DNA of 37,278 nt from Bacteriovoracaceae bacterium (GTDB lineage: Bacteria; Bdellovibrionota; Bacteriovoracia; Bacteriovoracales; Bacteriovoracaceae): positions 1 through 37,278 of the forward strand of contig JAKFUR010000071.1 of NCBI GenBank assembly GCA_021732585.1, read 5' to 3'. Positions 1 through 8,836 of this stretch are shown piece after piece. Position numbers and translations under genes: made by a program. Numbering within the stretch: position 1 is the stretch's first letter; each line of letters starts with the position of its first letter. A model generated the notes under the pieces. That model was not told where the DNA came from. It searched no databases and worked only from the letters and a program-made list of their open reading frames with translations.

Positions 1-144
1 GGGTTGGTGTGTGCGGTGATCCACCGGCATGGTGCCCTCAATAAAATCCTCCGTGATGCGGGTGATTTGGATGCCCAGCGAGTCGAGCAAACTGGGAGGG
101 GTCTGGCGTTTCATGGCTTCGATATCAACAACACGTAGTTTCAT
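1..144 (-). CDS. PaaI/YdiI-like hotdog-fold thioesterase, N-terminal part (truncated by window edge)
   Basis: Reverse strand from ATG at 144 translates MKLRVVDIEAMKRQTPPSLLDSLGIQITRITEDFIEGTMPVDHRTHQP; 'GTMPVDHRTHQP' resembles the hotdog thioesterase signature (MPVDxRTxQP). Open at the window edge. Confidence 0.7.
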   Translation of the reverse strand, partial: MKLRVVDIEAMKRQTPPSLLDSLGIQITRITEDFIEGTMPVDHRTHQP

Positions 145-197
145 GGGAAAAGCTTAACAAGCGAGACCTGAGGTGACAAAATATTGTGGGGGATATC

Positions 198-1403
198 ATG
201 GAAAAACCGCGCATTTTACTCGTCGAGAACATCCACACAGTCGCAAAGGATTCGCTGGAAGCAGAAGGCTTCGAAGTCGATCTCATCTCCCATGCTCCTT
301 CCGAAACAGAGTTGATTCCTTTGTTGAAGAACTACTCCGTCATAGGCATCCGCTCCAAAACAGAAATTACTCCTGCCGTGTTGAAGCAAAATCCCCAACT
401 CGCTTTGATTGGTTGCTTCTGCATCGGTACGAATCAAGTGTCCCTCTCAAATGCTCGCCTAGCAGGTGTACCGGTTTTTAATGCTCCCCACTCCAACACC
501 CGCAGTGTCGCCGAACTTGTCATTGCTGAAATGATCGCGCTGTCGCGTCAGCTCGGTGATCGCAACACCCAGGCGCACCAAGGCCGCTGGGTGAAATCTG
601 CTGATGGCTCGCGCGAAGTGCGCGGCAAAACCTTAGGCATCGTCGGTTACGGCCACATCGGCAGTCAGGTGAGCGTGCTTGCTGAGGCCATGGGTCTCCA
701 TGTGATTTTTTACGACGTAGTCAAAAAGCTTCCGCTGGGCAATGCGCGCGTGAAGCCCACGTTAGAAGCATTGTTGGAAGATTCCGACTTTGTGACCTTG
801 CACGTTCCGGAAAACAGCGAGACGCGTGGACTTATCGGTAAGGCGCAGTTCGCTCGCATGCGTATGGGAAGCTTTCTCATCAACGCTTCTCGCGGCACGG
901 TCGTCGTGATTGATGATTTAGTCCAAGCCATTCAAGAGAAGAGAATCGCTGGCTGCGCACTAGATGTGTTCCCGGATGAGCCCGCTTCAAACAAAGACAA
1001 ATTCGTATCTCCTTTGCAGAATCTCCCGAACGTTATTCTCACTCCGCACATCGCGGGCTCGACCGAAGAAGCGCAAGAAGCCATTGGCCGCGAGGTGGCG
1101 GAAAGTTTCCGTCGCTATTTAAAAATCGGTTCGAGTGCTGGTGCCGTCAATTTCCCGAATGTAGATTTGTCTATTCGCAAAGGGACTTCTCGGATTTTGA
1201 ACGTTCACCGTAACGAGCCGGGTGTCTTGGGTGAAATCAACGGAATCATTTCTCAGGCCGGTGCCAACATCGAAGGCCAGTTCCTCGCGACCGACGAGCA
1301 CATCGGTTACATCGTCATGGACGTCGCGGCCACGCAGGCGCAGGCCTTGGCAGAAAAAATTAATCAATTGAGCCGCTCGATTCGCACGCGCGTGGTGACC
1401 TAA
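198..1403 (+). CDS. serA: D-3-phosphoglycerate dehydrogenase (ACT-domain, E. coli-type SerA)
   Basis: 2-hydroxyacid dehydrogenase motifs (GKTLGIVGYGHIGSQV, NASRGTVV, LTPHIAGST) plus C-terminal ACT domain (RILNVHRNEPGVLGEINGIISQAGANIEGQ). ATG at 198 with GGGGGAT upstream is preferred over the GTG at 186. Confidence 0.95.
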   Translation: MEKPRILLVENIHTVAKDSLEAEGFEVDLISHAPSETELIPLLKNYSVIGIRSKTEITPAVLKQNPQLALIGCFCIGTNQVSLSNARLAGVPVFNAPHSNTRSVAELVIAEMIALSRQLGDRNTQAHQGRWVKSADGSREVRGKTLGIVGYGHIGSQVSVLAEAMGLHVIFYDVVKKLPLGNARVKPTLEALLEDSDFVTLHVPENSETRGLIGKAQFARMRMGSFLINASRGTVVVIDDLVQAIQEKRIAGCALDVFPDEPASNKDKFVSPLQNLPNVILTPHIAGSTEEAQEAIGREVAESFRRYLKIGSSAGAVNFPNVDLSIRKGTSRILNVHRNEPGVLGEINGIISQAGANIEGQFLATDEHIGYIVMDVAATQAQALAEKINQLSRSIRTRVVT

Positions 1404-1405
1404 CG

Positions 1406-2341
1406 TTGTCGAACTTAGTTCTCATCTTTGTTTGTCTGCTGTTGGGAGTTCTGCTCAAAAGAACAGGGCGCTTTCCGCACAACACGCATACCGCCCTCAA
1501 CGCGTTTGTTATTTTCGTCTCTTTTCCTGCCACGGTGCTGCTGCAGATTACGAATCTCTTTTCTAAAACCTCGGTGACTTGGTCGATTTTGCTGCCGGCC
1601 TCCATGGGATGGCTGTTGTTCCTAGGCGCCTGGGCGCTGATTGGTTGGATCGGCAAACGTCGCAAATGGAGTGATGCTCGCACGGGAGCACTGATCCTGA
1701 CGGCAGGATTGGGAAATACATCCTTCGTAGGTTTTCCATTGTTAGAAGCATTACTAGGAAGTGAGGCCGTGCCATGGGGCGTGCTGGTGGATCAGCTCGG
1801 ATCGTTTTTCGTTCTTTCAACTTTAGGTATTGTGGTGGCTTCACGCTACGGCCGTTCTCGTGACGGAAAGCCACACTCAATTCCGCGCCAGGTGTTCACC
1901 TTCCCGCCATTCTTAGCTCTCCTCACGGCAATCGCATTGTCGGCTTTTGGATTTGTGTTCACAGGTGTCGCTGAAACCATCATCGCACGCTTGGCGAGTT
2001 CGTTAGTTCCTTTGGCGCTTTTTGCAGTGGGTTTTCAATTGAACCTCAGTCGCAGCACTTTGCAACGCTATGGTCGACCACTTTCGCTGGGTCTATTCTA
2101 CAAACTTCTGTTGGCCCCTGCTTTGTTGATGGTGCTGTACGTGTTTGTGCTGGGACAAACCGACTTCGTGACTCGTGTCACTTTGCTTGAAGCGGCCATG
2201 GCCACCATGATCACCTCCGCTGTCGTCGCAGCAGAATTTAGTCTGGATGAAGAGTTGGCGAATCTCATGGTCGGTGTGAGCGTGCCTCTCTCTTTATTGA
2301 CCGTATCGTTGTGGAATATTTTCCTCGGGCAGTGGTTGTAA
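1406..2341 (+). CDS. AEC-family (auxin efflux carrier-like) transporter
   Basis: 311 aa, about 10 hydrophobic segments, AEC-like N-terminus (LVLIFVCLLLGVLLKRTGRFP..LNAFVIFVSFPATVL). TTG start. Confidence 0.8.
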   Translation: MSNLVLIFVCLLLGVLLKRTGRFPHNTHTALNAFVIFVSFPATVLLQITNLFSKTSVTWSILLPASMGWLLFLGAWALIGWIGKRRKWSDARTGALILTAGLGNTSFVGFPLLEALLGSEAVPWGVLVDQLGSFFVLSTLGIVVASRYGRSRDGKPHSIPRQVFTFPPFLALLTAIALSAFGFVFTGVAETIIARLASSLVPLALFAVGFQLNLSRSTLQRYGRPLSLGLFYKLLLAPALLMVLYVFVLGQTDFVTRVTLLEAAMATMITSAVVAAEFSLDEELANLMVGVSVPLSLLTVSLWNIFLGQWL

Positions 2342-3256
2342 ATGAAGAAGCTTCACTACGATCCCACCGAAGCTCTGCAGGTCAAAAGTGGTGAAACTCC
2401 TCTGAATGTCTTATTGTCAGCAGGCTTCAAGGCCTTGCTCATCGACGAAGAAGAACTTTCAATTTTTCTTGATGTGCATAACCTCGCTTTCACAGACCTG
2501 AAGCGACCGGTAAGTGCAGATAGTTTTTTGTTACTGAAGCATCCTCAGGCGTATCAACTAAAACAACACCCGCTAGCTCGTCCATATAACACTCGCTCGA
2601 TCTCCTTGCTGAATTATCGTACCACTCGACTCAAGACTTCATCAGCAACGAAGCTTCATGAAATGACTGCACGTCTAGGCGTTAAGAACATTCTGGAGCT
2701 AGGAATGGGACAGGGGAGAATGGCGCTAGAGTTCTCGGCCATGAGTAGAGAGTTTCATGTGTGGGGTGTTCATAAAGGCGATGAGCCAGTTGATCTCGCA
2801 GCAACGGCTTCTTTTTTTGGAATCACTCCACAGGGACAACTACAAACTGAGGTGTATGATCTCAATGATGGGGAGCTCAATTGTGCAGGTGAAGAAAGTT
2901 TCGAGCTCATTCTATCCCAGGGCACCACTCGCTACATAAAACACAAGGCCACATTGCTTGAAAGCATCTATCGCCGTTTGCAAGAGGGGGGCTGTGCTTA
3001 TGTCGACATCAATCTTTGGCGTGTACGAGACGAAAAAAACAAAGAAGTGAAGTTGGCGGATTTCTTTTCTGACGACAAATGGCGAGGTGTATTTGACTTC
3101 GATGCGGTTAGTTCCATGTTGCTGATCCATAAAAAAAACGAGGGGGAATTAAAGCTAGGGCTCACATTTCTTCCTGAAGAATCTCATGAGACAGTGTGGT
3201 CAAATTCTCAGAATAACGTAGAGACGGTGGGTTGGTTGAGTACCTATCGTCTGTAA
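2342..3256 (+). CDS. Class I SAM-dependent methyltransferase-like protein
   Basis: 304 aa ORF starting right after the previous stop; NILELGMGQGRMALEF resembles Rossmann motif I and FELILSQGTTRY a post-I strand. Substrate unknown. Confidence 0.6.
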   Translation: MKKLHYDPTEALQVKSGETPLNVLLSAGFKALLIDEEELSIFLDVHNLAFTDLKRPVSADSFLLLKHPQAYQLKQHPLARPYNTRSISLLNYRTTRLKTSSATKLHEMTARLGVKNILELGMGQGRMALEFSAMSREFHVWGVHKGDEPVDLAATASFFGITPQGQLQTEVYDLNDGELNCAGEESFELILSQGTTRYIKHKATLLESIYRRLQEGGCAYVDINLWRVRDEKNKEVKLADFFSDDKWRGVFDFDAVSSMLLIHKKNEGELKLGLTFLPEESHETVWSNSQNNVETVGWLSTYRL

Positions 3257-3305
3257 AATATACAGCCTTTTAAGTGCTGTTTGCGAATCATGCTAGAGGA
3301 TGCCC

Positions 3306-4073
3306 ATGAATACCCTACGCCTTCTTTTAGTCTTAAGTGCACTCATGTCTCAAGCTGCATGGGCGCAGCTCACAACAGAAGACACCGAAGAGTTTCTTGC
3401 AGATCAATTTGATCCGTACTTAACACCGGACAAAGCCGTCAATCCGACTTATGCCCACGTTTTCAAGCTTCTCCGCCCCAACGGCACGACGAAAGTCCTC
3501 GCATTAAAAAATAGTAAAGTCCTGTTGAAGCCTGCTTCGACGATGAAGATCTTCACCGGCTGGTGGGCTTACCAAGAAAAAGCACGCACTGATGCTTATC
3601 TTGGGCAAATGCTCAGAGATAGTGTGAATTCTATGGCGCAAGATACGCTGGTTAAACTCGGTGGAACTGAGGCGATGAAGGATTATTACATCAACCTTGG
3701 TCTCACGGTTAATAATACAACGTTCATTCCGGCGGATGGTTCTGGACTCAGCTACGCTAACCAATCCAACTGTGCCGTCCAAATTGAACTACTCGAGAAG
3801 ATCCGCCGAGACGGGGACTACAACACCTTCAAACGTTTGCTGGCACGTCCAGGTTTGAACGGTACTCTGAAGAAGCGCTTGCTCAGTCTTAAAGGCGTAG
3901 TCTTCGCTAAAACAGGTACGCTCAAAAAAACGGCCGCACTTTCAGGTTTCATTGAGGCTCCGCAAGGAACCATCGTCTTTTGCGTGCTCTCCGATTACCT
4001 CAACACGACTCTCGCTGTTGAACGCGCTCGTATCGATAACATGGTTATTAAGAACTATAACCTCGCTCGATGA
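3306..4073 (+). CDS. Compact PBP4/DacB-like D-Ala-D-Ala carboxypeptidase/endopeptidase (peptidase S13-like)
   Basis: Signal peptide, SxxK (KPASTMKIFTGWWAYQ), PADGSGLSYANQSN and KTG (VFAKTGTLKKTAALSGF) in S13-like contexts; only ~255 aa. Confidence 0.8.
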   Translation: MNTLRLLLVLSALMSQAAWAQLTTEDTEEFLADQFDPYLTPDKAVNPTYAHVFKLLRPNGTTKVLALKNSKVLLKPASTMKIFTGWWAYQEKARTDAYLGQMLRDSVNSMAQDTLVKLGGTEAMKDYYINLGLTVNNTTFIPADGSGLSYANQSNCAVQIELLEKIRRDGDYNTFKRLLARPGLNGTLKKRLLSLKGVVFAKTGTLKKTAALSGFIEAPQGTIVFCVLSDYLNTTLAVERARIDNMVIKNYNLAR

Positions 4074-4882
4074 AGGCCCGTTTCCAGGTCATCGCAAACG
4101 ACTTCCTTGATGGGCTCATCAAGCACGATGTGATGACCCTCGCCGCTGCGCTGGCGTTCTACACCACACTTTCGCTCGCTCCAATTCTTTTACTCACACT
4201 GGCGATTGTCGGTGTCTTCGGCATCGACATGAGCCTTGAAGTCGCGCTCGAGATCGAGAAACTCATGGGTGAAGAAGCCGCTCGTGCCATCACGGCGATC
4301 GTCCAGAATGCCCAGGCCGAAACCCGCTTCAGTACACTGGCCGGTGCTTTAGGCTTAGCGACCTTGCTGGTCTCGGCCAGCGGTGTCTTTCTGCAACTTC
4401 ATTCATCTCTGAATATTATTTGGCGTGTGGGCCCTCGTCTGCGCAACAGCCTCAAGGTTTGGGCGCGCCATCGGCTGCTCTCCATGGTGGCGATGTTCAC
4501 TTTCGCCTTGCTCGGGATTTTCTCCGTGCTCGGCAGTACGATGATCGCGTACTACTTCAAAGAGCATCAATTCGCCTGGAAAGTGGTGAATTCGTTTATG
4601 TCGTTGATGATTTTTGCAGCGTTGTTTGCTTCGCTGTTTAAGTATCTACCAGAAGATCGACTCAGCTGGAAAAACGCCTTGATTGGAGGTCTGGTGACCT
4701 CTTCAATGTTTGCGGTCGGAAAATATTTGATCGGTGTTTATCTCTTCAAGAGTGCGCTGGCTTCGGCCTATGGAGCTGCGGGCTCTCTCGTGATGCTGCT
4801 TCTATGGGTTTATTACTCGGCGATCATTTTTTATGTCGGAGCTGAAGTCACCCGCGTGCTAACGAATGTCAGAGCGCGATAG
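4070..4882 (+). CDS. YihY/virulence factor BrkB family membrane protein
   Basis: DVMTLAAALAFYTTLSLAPILLL and AYGAAGSLVMLLLWVYYSAIIFYVGAEVTRV are typical of YihY/BrkB; ATGA overlap with the upstream gene. Confidence 0.9.
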   Translation: MKARFQVIANDFLDGLIKHDVMTLAAALAFYTTLSLAPILLLTLAIVGVFGIDMSLEVALEIEKLMGEEAARAITAIVQNAQAETRFSTLAGALGLATLLVSASGVFLQLHSSLNIIWRVGPRLRNSLKVWARHRLLSMVAMFTFALLGIFSVLGSTMIAYYFKEHQFAWKVVNSFMSLMIFAALFASLFKYLPEDRLSWKNALIGGLVTSSMFAVGKYLIGVYLFKSALASAYGAAGSLVMLLLWVYYSAIIFYVGAEVTRVLTNVRAR

Positions 4883-5738
4883 GTGCATCTCTCACCGGAA
4901 TTTCAAAACGAATCTCGGGATGATGTTTTTTCGCGGCTTCAGTTAGTTCTTTGAGTTCCATTCCGGGCATTATCCATTGCTCCATGAACTCAGATTGCAG
5001 AAAGAAAAAATCAAAATGAATGGGGAAGACGTTGGTCGGACGTAAGATGCCCAGATTCTCTTTCATGACAGCATCGATACTTTTTTTATTAGCCACACCC
5101 ATGAAATAGTTTTTGACCTTACCTGCGATGGGACGAAACTCTTCGACGAAACGGCTTCCTTGATCGATCAAAGTGTTGCCCTGCGGATGCTCTACGAAGT
5201 AGCTCCAGGTTTCTCCACCCCAGAATTGCCAAAATTTCCCTTTGAAATCTTTCGGAACAGCGCCCTCATAAAAATACAAATCGGCCCATTGAATGATCGG
5301 TGCATGACGACGCTTGAAAAAGGTTACACGAAAATCTCCCACAGGAACTGTGTCTTGGTTGGCCACAAGGGCGAAGGGAACCTTAGGCGCTTGGTAAGTC
5401 ACAACTGTTTGTAACGAAGGCCCACCGTAAACGGTCGCACCCGTCAGCTCGGCGACGACGCCCGCATCCGAAGCGTGATCAAAGTGTGTATGACTGATGA
5501 ATACGGCCTGCGCTTGAGTGACGTTCCAAAGCTTGAGACGCTCGGTGACCCGTTTGCGATCCGGAATCAATTCATCATTGTTGAGCCAATGTGAGAGGGT
5601 GGGTTTTGTGATGACCGGATCAAACAGTAGTGTTGTTTTTCCATCCGTGATTTTTACGCCACCGACACCGAGCCAGCGGCCTTCGAGTTGCGCCCATGCG
5701 GTGTTGGTGAAGAGAAGAATGAAGAGGAGATGTTTCAT
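4869..5738 (-). CDS. Secreted metallo-beta-lactamase-fold hydrolase
   Basis: Signal peptide MKHLLFILLFTNTAWA and HTHFDHASD metal-binding motif. Start trimmed from 5798 (inside the tRNA) to the ATG at 5738. Stop region overlaps the convergent yihY-like gene. Confidence 0.85.
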   Translation of the reverse strand: MKHLLFILLFTNTAWAQLEGRWLGVGGVKITDGKTTLLFDPVITKPTLSHWLNNDELIPDRKRVTERLKLWNVTQAQAVFISHTHFDHASDAGVVAELTGATVYGGPSLQTVVTYQAPKVPFALVANQDTVPVGDFRVTFFKRRHAPIIQWADLYFYEGAVPKDFKGKFWQFWGGETWSYFVEHPQGNTLIDQGSRFVEEFRPIAGKVKNYFMGVANKKSIDAVMKENLGILRPTNVFPIHFDFFFLQSEFMEQWIMPGMELKELTEAAKKHHPEIRFEIPVRDAPIAL

Positions 5739-5753
5739 AGGCCTTTTTTTAAA

Positions 5754-5828
5754 TGGTCGGGGCGACAGGACTTGAACCTGCGACCTCTTGCACCCCAAGC
5801 AAGTGCGCTACCGCTGCGCTACGCCCCG
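5754..5828 (-). tRNA. tRNA-Pro (anticodon GGG), CCA encoded
   Basis: Reverse complement CGGGGCGTAGCGCAGCGGTAGCGCACTTGCTTGGGGTGCAAGAGGTCGCAGGTTCAAGTCCTGTCGCCCCGACCA; 7-bp acceptor stem, anticodon loop TTGGGGT, GGTTCAAGTCC T-arm. Confidence 0.97.
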
Positions 5829-5912
5829 ACATTTTTGCGAGCTATTTTTATAACGCCCGACCTGGCTTTTGTCTAAAAAGACTATAGAAGAGTCATGTCT
5901 AAGTGACTGTTT

Positions 5913-5941
5913 TTGCGTTCCGGGCTTAAGCGTATTATAAT
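5913..5941 (+). promoter_or_regulatory. Sigma-70-type promoter for the small basic protein
   Basis: TTGCGT (5913-5918), 17-nt spacer, TATAAT (5936-5941). Confidence 0.75.
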
Positions 5942-6027
5942 ATCCGAGTGTTCAACTCAAGAAAGTAGGGGGACTACCGAAAAGGAGTCATACCCCAAAA
6001 TGCGGGACGTTTCCGAAGGAGGAAATT

Positions 6028-6189
6028 ATGGGTGATAAGAACAAGAAGAAGCTGACGAAGAAAGAAGAGAAAGCGGCGAACCACGCTAAGCTCATGGCCA
6101 GTAAGAAGGGCAGCAGTATCGCAGGTCAGTCTTCTAACGTAATTGATATTTCGGCGTATCAGAACAAAGACAATAAAAAAGCAGCTTAA
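6028..6189 (+). CDS. Small lysine-rich basic protein (53 aa), function unknown
   Basis: ATG at 6028 with AGGAGG 5 nt upstream; MGDKNKKKLTKKEEKAANHAKLMASKKGSSIAGQSSNVIDISAYQNKDNKKAA; flanked by a consensus promoter and a strong terminator. Absent from the ORF track, probably because of its length. Confidence 0.75.
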   Translation: MGDKNKKKLTKKEEKAANHAKLMASKKGSSIAGQSSNVIDISAYQNKDNKKAA

Positions 6190-6210
6190 TGATCTAGGCC
6201 TGCTTTTAAT

Positions 6211-6242
6211 GAAAGGGACCCGAATGGGTCCCTTTCTTTTTT
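6211..6242 (+). terminator. Rho-independent terminator after the small basic protein
   Basis: 11-bp stem GAAAGGGACCC-GAAT-GGGTCCCTTTC followed by a T-run. Confidence 0.93.
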
Positions 6243-6251
6243 ATAAACGCT

Positions 6252-6767
6252 CTACTCATCCCCAACTTTCACCACGACTGTTCCCGCTGCGATGTCATGC
6301 AGGCCACGCTTCTTTTTATTGAACGCCACCATGTAGGCGCCAATGCCCAAGGTGAGCGGCCACAGGAACCCTTTGCCCACAACTTCTCGCAAGAAGGCAC
6401 GCCAAGCTGGTGGGTTCTTGTCAGTGTCCGCCATACGGATGCGTAGACCCAAAGCGAGCTTACCGGGTGTGCCACCTTTAACAGAAATAAAGTAGAGGGT
6501 GGCAGCCATCGTTAACAAGAGAAAGAACCCTGTGGCCAAGAAGGTTCCTGTTTCGTGAAAGATTCTCATGGAGGCGCCAAAGAGTTCGGCGGGCCCGCCG
6601 CCTTCTTGGGCGATTTTCTGCAGCATCTGTTGTTCAGCGTCTGTCGGCTCACGCATGATGCCGGCCACATTCAGCACGAAGCCAATCGCCATGCGGAAAA
6701 TTCCAAACAGAATAGCATCAATGATGAGCGCGAGAACGCGGATCCAAAACCCAGCGGGCTGATTCAT
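6252..6767 (-). CDS. RDD family membrane protein
   Basis: PAGFWIRVLALIIDAILF and GGTPGKLALGLRI...PPAWRAFLREVVGK are RDD-family hallmarks. Confidence 0.9.
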   Translation of the reverse strand: MNQPAGFWIRVLALIIDAILFGIFRMAIGFVLNVAGIMREPTDAEQQMLQKIAQEGGGPAELFGASMRIFHETGTFLATGFFLLLTMAATLYFISVKGGTPGKLALGLRIRMADTDKNPPAWRAFLREVVGKGFLWPLTLGIGAYMVAFNKKKRGLHDIAAGTVVVKVGDE

Positions 6768-6802
6768 GAGGGACTCCTTAGTCCCTCAATTATAGTGCGG
6801 AA

Positions 6803-8104
6803 TTATCTCGGAAGGAATTGATTGTCTTCGTCACCGTTGACGCCCATCAGGTAAGTGTCTTCTTCGCCATTTGAGGCTTCAATACGGTTCATGATGTTTT
6901 GCCAGCTGGTCAAATGACCACTGAGGAAAGGAGTCAAGAAAGCCAGCATGTTGCTTTCAGAAGTTGAGGTGAGCGTAGGAAGGCCCGCAGTGATGATTTC
7001 TAGATTGCGACTGCCGCCGGGTTTGCTATTGAAGTAGTTCTGATTAAAGTACGGATACGAGCTGCAACCATTGAAGAAAAATATTTGGTAATTTCGATTA
7101 AATGAGAAGACCGGCAGATTATTAAGGTCGAGATTACCCCCAAGACCTGAGTGACCATCATAAGCGACGAGGTCCGCGTACTGATAGGCACTCACCAAGT
7201 GCTGATGAAAAGTCGCATCAATATTATCCGGCTCTGTTTCACTCAAGAGCAAAGTGAGTTCAAGTTTAACCGTTTGCCCGAGCTGTGTTTGCACTTCACC
7301 CTCGAAGCGCGCACGGTTGTTCACGCCGCCGGTTGATTCACGGCCATTGCTGGCCGTTTTAAATTGCTTCTTCTCTTCTTTGAGTTTGAGGCCGAGCTGC
7401 GGCAAACTTTCACGCAGACTGCGATAGGTGCCAGCGCCGATATCACGATTACTGGTGTTATTGATATAGCCAATGAAGATGGAAGCCTTCAAAGTCTCTT
7501 TGCCATAAAGGCGATCGTACTCAGGGTAAGTGGTCGTGGTGTTCGCCAGTTTTTCTAATGTGCCTTTAATGCGTAATACGTCTGTCTTGTTGCCCTTAAG
7601 CGGGCAGCCCTCTTTATCGGGATCCCAGAAATAGAAAAAGTCGCCAGCAGCATTATAGTGGTCATCCGTACAACGGTTTTTGCCACGAACAACACCGAGA
7701 TCATAGATGGCTTCTGGGTCGAGCGGTAGATTAAGAGGGACAGTAGTTTTATCACTGCTTCTAAAAACGTTGCGGTGATAGTTCACCTTACCTTCGAAGC
7801 GATAACGAACTTCCACGGCGCCTGCCAAGGCAGCTTCGCGCGTAAGAATGACTTTGTAGTTTTGTCCCAAGACGCCGGGGTACTTGTAGCTCGCGAGAAA
7901 CGTCGGGGCCTGGAAATGACCAATGAGATGTTGAACTTGCCCATCGATGGCTTCGCGTTTTTGTGTCGTCGTGAGACCGGGAGCTAACAGAATTTTGCCT
8001 TCAAAGCGCAAGATCGCTTCGGTGGATTTACCACCGTAGTACTTGTCCTGAGCGTGGACAGGAGAGAGTGCCCCTAGGATCAGCGCGAGGATGAAGATTT
8101 TCAT
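6803..8104 (-). CDS. Secreted protein with caspase-like (clan CD) His/Cys motifs, putative cysteine peptidase
   Basis: Signal peptide MKIFILALILGALSPVHA (start trimmed from 8185); YADLVAYDGHSG and IFFFNGCSSYPYF followed by LEIITAG resemble the clan CD His-Gly / Cys layout. Confidence 0.6.
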   Translation of the reverse strand: MKIFILALILGALSPVHAQDKYYGGKSTEAILRFEGKILLAPGLTTTQKREAIDGQVQHLIGHFQAPTFLASYKYPGVLGQNYKVILTREAALAGAVEVRYRFEGKVNYHRNVFRSSDKTTVPLNLPLDPEAIYDLGVVRGKNRCTDDHYNAAGDFFYFWDPDKEGCPLKGNKTDVLRIKGTLEKLANTTTTYPEYDRLYGKETLKASIFIGYINNTSNRDIGAGTYRSLRESLPQLGLKLKEEKKQFKTASNGRESTGGVNNRARFEGEVQTQLGQTVKLELTLLLSETEPDNIDATFHQHLVSAYQYADLVAYDGHSGLGGNLDLNNLPVFSFNRNYQIFFFNGCSSYPYFNQNYFNSKPGGSRNLEIITAGLPTLTSTSESNMLAFLTPFLSGHLTSWQNIMNRIEASNGEEDTYLMGVNGDEDNQFLPR

Positions 8105-8200
8105 GCTCAAGAAATGCCACTGGGGTGGGGGCTTTGTCCGAGTAAAAGTAAAATATTCATAGTTGTCGTGAGTCGGACATGACACTTATAATGCCCTTAC

Positions 8201-8836
8201 ATGTTTTCCCACCGCCAACTCAAAGAAAATGCTCTTCAGTACCTGTGGACTGCCGGTTGGTGTATTCCGTTCTTTGCGCTGGTCTACGGCTACACGAATT
8301 GGCGTGCCAAGTATGCCCGTGTGACTTATTCGTTCGCGTTTGATTGGGAGGCGGGCATTCCATTCATCCCTTCGATGATCCTGCCTTACATGTCCCTGAA
8401 CCTGATGATTTTCACACCCGCATTTTTTATGCAGCCAGGTGATATTCGTCGCTTGGGTCGCGCGGTGGCTGCTGCTATGGTCATGAGTGGTGGAGTGTTC
8501 TATCTCATGCCGGCACCGATTGGTTTTGTGCGTCCCTCAGATGTTCCAGGTTGGAATTTCCTGTATGACATCGTTTGGGGATTGGATGGTGTGAACAACA
8601 CGCTTCCGTCGATGCATGTGGCCTTAGCTGCGATCACAATTCTACTTTTATGGCGTGCGCTGCCTAAGATATGGAAGGGAGTTTATGTCGTTTGGTTTAG
8701 CTTGGTGATCGCTTCGGTGCTTTTCACTTGGCAACATCACCTAGCAGATATTTTCGGGGGGCTGATCGTAGGAATCATTGCCTACATGGCCACGAAAGTT
8801 CCTGGCGATCCTGCAGTCTTCTCTCGCGAACCTTAG
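8201..8836 (+). CDS. PAP2-superfamily membrane phosphatase
   Basis: PAP2-like motifs LPSMHVALA and QHHLADIFGG in a multi-TM protein. Confidence 0.88.
   Translation: MFSHRQLKENALQYLWTAGWCIPFFALVYGYTNWRAKYARVTYSFAFDWEAGIPFIPSMILPYMSLNLMIFTPAFFMQPGDIRRLGRAVAAAMVMSGGVFYLMPAPIGFVRPSDVPGWNFLYDIVWGLDGVNNTLPSMHVALAAITILLLWRALPKIWKGVYVVWFSLVIASVLFTWQHHLADIFGGLIVGIIAYMATKVPGDPAVFSREP

Noticed and set aside
173-481. ORF 173..481 (+) and antisense ORFs within serA
   Set aside because: Out-of-frame shadows of a clear serA frame with low-complexity, Arg/Ser-rich translations.
5739-5798. N-terminal extension of the MBL-fold ORF (MGCKRSQVQVLSPRPFKKRP)
   Set aside because: It is translated from the tRNA-Pro gene; the signal peptide starts at ATG 5738.
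5518-5876. Plus-strand ORFs 5518..5775 and 5688..5876
   Set aside because: Antisense to the MBL gene and tRNA-Pro; no recognisable protein features.
5950-6027. Possible c-di-GMP-I (GEMM) riboswitch, prompted by GGGACG and GAAA elements
   Set aside because: The conserved GCAAACC and tetraloop-receptor context are missing; kept only as an unclassified structured leader.
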